A stretch of 18,411 bases of DNA, taken from assembly GCA_902489215.1 (NCBI GenBank), contig CABTZE010000023.1, forward strand, positions 1-18,411. Reading direction: 5' to 3'. This document shows positions 15,303 to 18,411 of this stretch, one piece after another. The notes beneath the pieces are model-generated. The model was given only the letters and a program-made list of their open reading frames with translations, was not told the origin of the DNA and made no database searches. Source of the stretch: an uncultured Brevibacterium sp. (GTDB taxonomy: Bacteria; Actinomycetota; Actinomycetes; Actinomycetales; Brevibacteriaceae). The translations under genes were made by a program, and so were the position numbers. Every line of letters begins with the position of its first letter. Position 1 is the stretch's first letter.

Positions 15303-15360
15303 GGTGCCGAGGTGCCGGGACTCCCGGGTGCCGAGACTCCGGGAGGTGGAGCTCCACCTC
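15303..15360 (+). repeat. 16-base tandem repeat and 18-base perfect palindrome after ogt
   Basis: GGTGCCGGGACTCCCG (15311-15326) and GGTGCCGAGACTCCGG (15327-15342) are tandem copies differing at 2-3 positions; a half copy GGTGCCGA precedes them (15303-15310). Next comes gaggtggagctccacctc (15343-15360), identical to its reverse complement. It fills most of the 88-base convergent gap between ogt and the stalk gene. It can fold into hairpins and may stop both transcripts, but there is no T run, so rho-independent termination is uncertain. Confidence 0.7.
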
Positions 15361-15384
15361 GTAATTGTGTAGCAGGTGCCGCAC

Positions 15385-16206
15385 TCAGCCGCGCTGCTTC
15401 TGGTCTTTCTGTGAGCGGCGCAGGAACAGCCACGCCGCCACGATGACAGCCAAGCCCACAAGGATTGTGAGACCACCCCACAGCAGGCTGCTGCTGCGGG
15501 CTTCAGCGTTGTCCACGCCGGCCTGGCTGCCTTTCAGCGCAGAGCTACGGCTGCCGTCTTCGGAGGACTCGGCCTGTTCAGCTTCGGGGGTGGGAACGGG
15601 GTCGGTCACCGCACCGCGGTCCTGTCCGGCATAACCTCCAGAACCAGGGCTGGGGCTCTGCGGAACCCAGTTCGTGCCGCCGTTGCCGGTGTCCGGATAG
15701 CCGCCCTGTCGACCGGAGCCGTCACTGTTGATGCGGCCGTCAGGGGGCAGCGGCTTGCTGCCCGGCGAATCTGTCTTCGGCCGACGAGGATTGTCTTCCG
15801 GAGGATCCTTGGGGTCGTTCGGCTGTTCCGGATCCGGCTTTTTCGTTGGCGTCGGAGTGGGCTTAGAGGTGGGCGTGCCCGTCGGCGTTTCGATTGGCTT
15901 ATCCGTCGGAGTGCCGGTTGGCCCGTCGGTGGGTTCATCAGTCGGCTGTGACGTCGTGTTCTCTGTCGGTTCGTCGCTTGGCCCGTCCGTGGGTGACGTG
16001 TGCACCCCGTCGGAGGGCTCGCTCGACGGCGAAGGGCCGTTATTGCCGTCAGGTTCAGTGGGCACGTACGGCGTGCCTGGAGTCGGCGCGGTGGGATCGT
16101 TTTCCGGCTGCGAGGCTGCCGGGACAGAAACCGTGAACAGCAGGCCGGTGGCGGCAAAACAGCACAGTGCGACGGCCATGGCCGGGCGCCCGAACTTGAT
16201 TTTCAT
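15385..16206 (-). CDS. Secreted Pro/Thr-rich wall-spanning protein with C-terminal membrane anchor
   Basis: 273 aa. Signal peptide at 1-31 (cleavage likely near PAAS/Q), then a long Pro/Thr/Ser/Asp-rich disordered region (32-150) with short PTDxPT-type periodic units, a Gly/Ser-rich stretch, one hydrophobic helix (about 240-263) and a basic tail RRSQKDQKQRG. This is the layout of a stalk crossing the wall and tethered to the membrane. No LPxTG sorting signal at the C-terminus: YPDTG (170-174) is about 100 residues from the end, too far. ATG 16206 has GGAAGG upstream. It lies 96 bases downstream of the 576-aa membrane gene on the same strand. No enzymatic domain; function unknown. Confidence 0.8.
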   Translation of the reverse strand: MKIKFGRPAMAVALCCFAATGLLFTVSVPAASQPENDPTAPTPGTPYVPTEPDGNNGPSPSSEPSDGVHTSPTDGPSDEPTENTTSQPTDEPTDGPTGTPTDKPIETPTGTPTSKPTPTPTKKPDPEQPNDPKDPPEDNPRRPKTDSPGSKPLPPDGRINSDGSGRQGGYPDTGNGGTNWVPQSPSPGSGGYAGQDRGAVTDPVPTPEAEQAESSEDGSRSSALKGSQAGVDNAEARSSSLLWGGLTILVGLAVIVAAWLFLRRSQKDQKQRG

Positions 16207-16281
16207 GCTGCCTTCCGGTGTGTGCGTCAGCGCTGTGCACGCTCAAATATGCGCGTTCAGCTGTTCCGGACGTCTGACCGA

Positions 16282-16302
16282 GTTACGGTGTAACGCCCGT
16301 TA
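16282..16302. promoter_or_regulatory. Two nested small inverted repeats between the last two minus-strand genes
   Basis: GTTAC-ggt-GTAAC (16282-16294) shares its right half with TAACG-cc-CGTTA (16291-16302), which abuts the stop of the 576-aa gene. The two compete for the same bases. They could be an operator for the stalk gene or a weak terminator; no T run follows. Confidence 0.3.
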
Positions 16303-18033
16303 TTACCCTTTGTGTGCTTTTGCGTAGCCTCTGATTGTATCGGATTCGCTGCGGACGACCGCGTATTCGGCATCCGAGTCAACGGTCATGAGGTTGTTGT
16401 TGGTCTCATAGGCGACGTCACCTGCGATGATCGCGGGGCGGCCTTCGACCACTGCGGGGGTATATGTGCCGCGGGGTTCGCCGAAGCGCACGTCTTCGTC
16501 TGCCGCGTCGCGCACCAGCAGGCCTGTCTTCATGTCGAAGAGGTAGGGACCGAATACAGCCAGGTGGAAGCCCTGCCCCCGTTCCCATTTGGCTTCGGAG
16601 ATTCGGTTCGCTTGGGCTTCGACCGTCGACACGATCTTGCCGTGGCTGGTGTCGCTGACGACGACCTGCACGGAGGCGTCAGATTCGAGGTCGGTTCCGC
16701 TCTCGCCCCACACCGTGACGATTTTTCCGTGTCCGGCTGTCACCCATTTGAGGATGACCAGGCCGCGACCGGGCTTTTCGAGTGAGAACTTTTCAGTCAG
16801 GCCGGTGTCAGTGTCGGATACCGCGGCGTCACCGTCGAAGGTGGCAGTGATGATTTTCCGTCCGTCGAGCCCCATGGGGGTGAAACCGGATTCGATGCCC
16901 ACGACGGGGTGCACTTTGTCATCGTGGAAGTGGTACAGCTTTTCGTCTGCGACGATCATGGGCGATGTTCCCGACAGCGAGATTTCGGCGTTCTTGGGAA
17001 GTTCGTACTTGTGCGTCTTGTCTTCACCGTCGAAGAGGACTTCTGCGGTGTCGCCTGAGCGCAGCAGGAGGGCTGGCCGGTTGTTGATTTTAGTGTCAGC
17101 GGCGATCTGAATGTCGCCGTCCATGGTGGTGGTTGCGCGTTTGCGGCCGGTTGCGGGTTCGTAGATGTCGACGGTCTGATTTTTGACTACGACGATTCCG
17201 CGTTCGGATGCGCTGACTGATCCGGCGGGGTCGACGGGGAGTTCCCACGCAGGTTCGTTTTTGAATCCGGGGACGACGCTGTCTGATTTTTTGAGACTCA
17301 GTTTGGGCTGTTCGGCTCCACCGGAGGCATTCGCCGAGGTTTCTTCCAGCCCGCCGTCGGGTGCGCCGACGAATGATGGGATGACCCACAGGACGATGAC
17401 CACGATCAGCATGACGGCCAACACGATTGACGGCACCAGCATGGATGGCCTGCGTTTGCGGCGGTCTTCGCGTGTGGTCCTTGTTGGTTTTGGTTCGTCA
17501 GAGAGCAGCCGGGTCAGCAGTGATCCGTTGCCTTGCCGGGTTCGGTTCCGCTTGGCTGCTCGTCTGATGCCCTGATCGGCCGAGGCGCCGTCGGCTTTCC
17601 CCGTCTGGCGGCCGGTTGGTGCGATCTGGTCTGCTGGTGTGTTGTCTGAGGTCGCGGCGGCCGAGGCACCTGCTGGGATTGCCGGAGCATCTTCTTCTGC
17701 CGAGGTGACGCCAGGGTTTTCCGGCCCACTCCCCTGTTCGGAGGAGTTCGGTTGTGATGCTTGTGCGGCTGGACTGTCAGTGCGGTTCTCGACTGCGTTC
17801 TGCGGCTGGATGATGGGAAGTTCGCTTGTTGCCACCGTTCCGTCGGCCGCGATGACCACGGAGTGCGAAGAGTCACCGTCGGTGATCTGCACGAAGATGG
17901 GGTGATCATCAACTGCCGCTTCGTCGCGGACTGCGGCGAGTGCTGCGCCGAGGTCGCGGCACTGTTCCGAGACGCCGTCGATCGTCAGCAGGACAGTTCT
18001 GTCCTCAGCAAAGCTGACGTCAGCGTGCTTCAT
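16303..18033 (-). CDS. Single-pass membrane protein with large repeat-rich (propeller-like) ectodomain
   Basis: 576 aa; no named family recognised. A small folded cytosolic domain at about 1-75 (alternating strands, one helix) is followed by an Ala/Ser/Pro/Gly-rich linker (76-155), a strongly basic stretch (156-196, RRAAKRNR ... RRKRRP), one transmembrane helix (198-222) and a ~350-residue outer domain. The outer domain is made of short strand repeats (GIVVVKNQTVDIYEP, MIVADEKLYHFHDD, IVTVWGESG), suggesting a beta-propeller like PQQ/WD-type folds; this is inference from pattern. A signal-transducing or scaffold role across the membrane is conceivable. ATG 18033 has GAAAG 8 bases upstream. It is the first gene of a minus-strand pair with the stalk protein. 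Confidence 0.8.
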   Translation of the reverse strand: MKHADVSFAEDRTVLLTIDGVSEQCRDLGAALAAVRDEAAVDDHPIFVQITDGDSSHSVVIAADGTVATSELPIIQPQNAVENRTDSPAAQASQPNSSEQGSGPENPGVTSAEEDAPAIPAGASAAATSDNTPADQIAPTGRQTGKADGASADQGIRRAAKRNRTRQGNGSLLTRLLSDEPKPTRTTREDRRKRRPSMLVPSIVLAVMLIVVIVLWVIPSFVGAPDGGLEETSANASGGAEQPKLSLKKSDSVVPGFKNEPAWELPVDPAGSVSASERGIVVVKNQTVDIYEPATGRKRATTTMDGDIQIAADTKINNRPALLLRSGDTAEVLFDGEDKTHKYELPKNAEISLSGTSPMIVADEKLYHFHDDKVHPVVGIESGFTPMGLDGRKIITATFDGDAAVSDTDTGLTEKFSLEKPGRGLVILKWVTAGHGKIVTVWGESGTDLESDASVQVVVSDTSHGKIVSTVEAQANRISEAKWERGQGFHLAVFGPYLFDMKTGLLVRDAADEDVRFGEPRGTYTPAVVEGRPAIIAGDVAYETNNNLMTVDSDAEYAVVRSESDTIRGYAKAHKG

Positions 18034-18062
18034 CCTCGGGCTTTCTACTGGGGAGTCAAAGG

Positions 18063-18099
18063 GGTTGGTTCCAACCTGTCAGCGGCCGGACGGCCCGCT
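18063..18099. promoter_or_regulatory. Inverted repeats upstream of the 576-aa membrane gene
   Basis: GGTTGG-tt-CCAACC (18063-18076) is a perfect 6+6 repeat about 30 bases before ATG 18033. Next to it AGCGGCC...GGCCCGCT (18081-18099) forms a 7-bp stem with one bulge. They may be an operator or 5'-UTR hairpins. The rest of the 285-base gap to the tRNA shows no convincing gene. Confidence 0.3.
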
Positions 18100-18261
18100 G
18101 TTTCACCTGAGTGATTTTACGCCGCGCAAATTGCGGTTCCCAGTTTGCGGGCAAAACGTTATGGCTCGTTTATCTGCTGGTGAGAACGTGACTGTTCGCT
18201 GTGTGAAAGCAGGGTTCAGCAAGGCGCCCGTTGGGCTCGGAAAGGTGAAATCTAAGCCGAT

Positions 18262-18291
18262 TTGGTCTTATGGCTGCGGGTGGCTTACCAT
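18262..18291 (+). promoter_or_regulatory. Candidate promoter of tRNA-His
   Basis: TTGGTC (18262-18267) and TACCAT (18286-18291) with an 18-base spacer put the transcription start near 18298, about 20 bases before the tRNA. The -35 is imperfect. Confidence 0.4.
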
Positions 18292-18318
18292 TGTCAATGC
18301 TGTCCAAGCGGCAGTGAT

Positions 18319-18395
18319 GGTGGCTATAGCTCAGCTGGTAGAGCACCGCGTTGTGGTCGCGGGGGTCGCGGGTTCAAGTCCCGTTAGCCACCCCA
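18319..18395 (+). tRNA. tRNA-His (anticodon GTG)
   Basis: Full cloverleaf: acceptor GTGGCTA/TAGCCAC (18320-18326, 18385-18391), D arm GCTC/GAGC, anticodon stem CCGCG/CGCGG with loop TTGTGGT (anticodon 18353-18355), T arm GCGGG-TTCAAGT-CCCGT. The extra G-1 identity base (18319) faces discriminator C73 (18392), the hallmark of bacterial tRNA-His, and CCA is encoded (18393-18395). In several actinobacteria tRNA-His lies near orn; here it is about 5 kb away. Confidence 0.97.
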
Positions 18396-18411
18396 GCAAA
18401 TTCCCGGAGCA

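Noticed and set aside
15685..15699. YPDTG in the stalk protein as a sortase LPxTG-like signal
   Set aside because: It is about 100 residues from the C-terminus and 65 before the hydrophobic segment, whereas sorting motifs directly precede that segment.
18161..18411. Plus-strand frame from ATG 18161 open to the window end
   Set aside because: It runs straight through the tRNA-His gene and has no Shine-Dalgarno or promoter-spaced start, so it is most likely chance.
18373..18411. Integration site (att) at the 3' end of tRNA-His
   Set aside because: tRNA 3' ends are common integrase targets, but no repeat of this end or integrase gene is visible before the window stops.

Overview
The window looks chromosomal and comes from a GC-rich actinomycete. 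Evidence: an ordered iscS-type / mnmA / peptidase / MetE-like / ligA cluster familiar from Actinomycetota, an MnmA with the actinobacterial RGCCTIED insert, a YbbN-like thioredoxin-TPR protein without CxxC, GTG and TTG starts, and several genes that look leaderless. A Micrococcales-like lineage is a guess; the sequence does not settle the order. No phage, IS, CRISPR or plasmid gene is visible.

Left block (1-6729, minus strand): a tightly packed run of cysteine desulfurase, mnmA, an S9 prolyl-oligopeptidase-like enzyme, a MetE C-terminal-like protein that has lost its catalytic residues, and the first 356 codons of NAD-dependent DNA ligase. Genes overlap by 4 bases or are 1 base apart, except for a 103-base gap holding a hairpin before mnmA. 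The desulfurase supplies sulfur for MnmA's 2-thiouridine synthesis. Divergent to this block (6768-7558, plus) lie two overlapping four-helix membrane proteins. The divergent promoters sit within 38 bases and both genes look leaderless.

Middle (7559-12293): a 242-base convergent gap holds a three-copy 18-base tandem repeat and a large inverted repeat. Then comes a four-gene minus-strand operon of envelope genes: a 553-aa membrane protein with an internal lipobox, a YbbN-like thioredoxin/TPR protein, a 252-aa two-helix membrane protein and a 353-aa lipoprotein. The 553-aa protein looks like the fused version of the last two, so the operon seems to carry one fused and one split copy of the same envelope module. 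This is the most interesting structure in the window.

Right block (12397-15296, plus): oligoribonuclease, a multi-spanning GT2 glycosyltransferase and an O6-alkylguanine transferase homologue, 2-3 bases apart, probably from one leaderless promoter. A convergent minus-strand pair follows: a Pro/Thr-rich wall-spanning protein and a membrane protein with a predicted repeat-rich ectodomain. tRNA-His(GTG) closes the window. A short motif, GGCACCTCGG, recurs across the window, mostly at or just after gene 3' ends.
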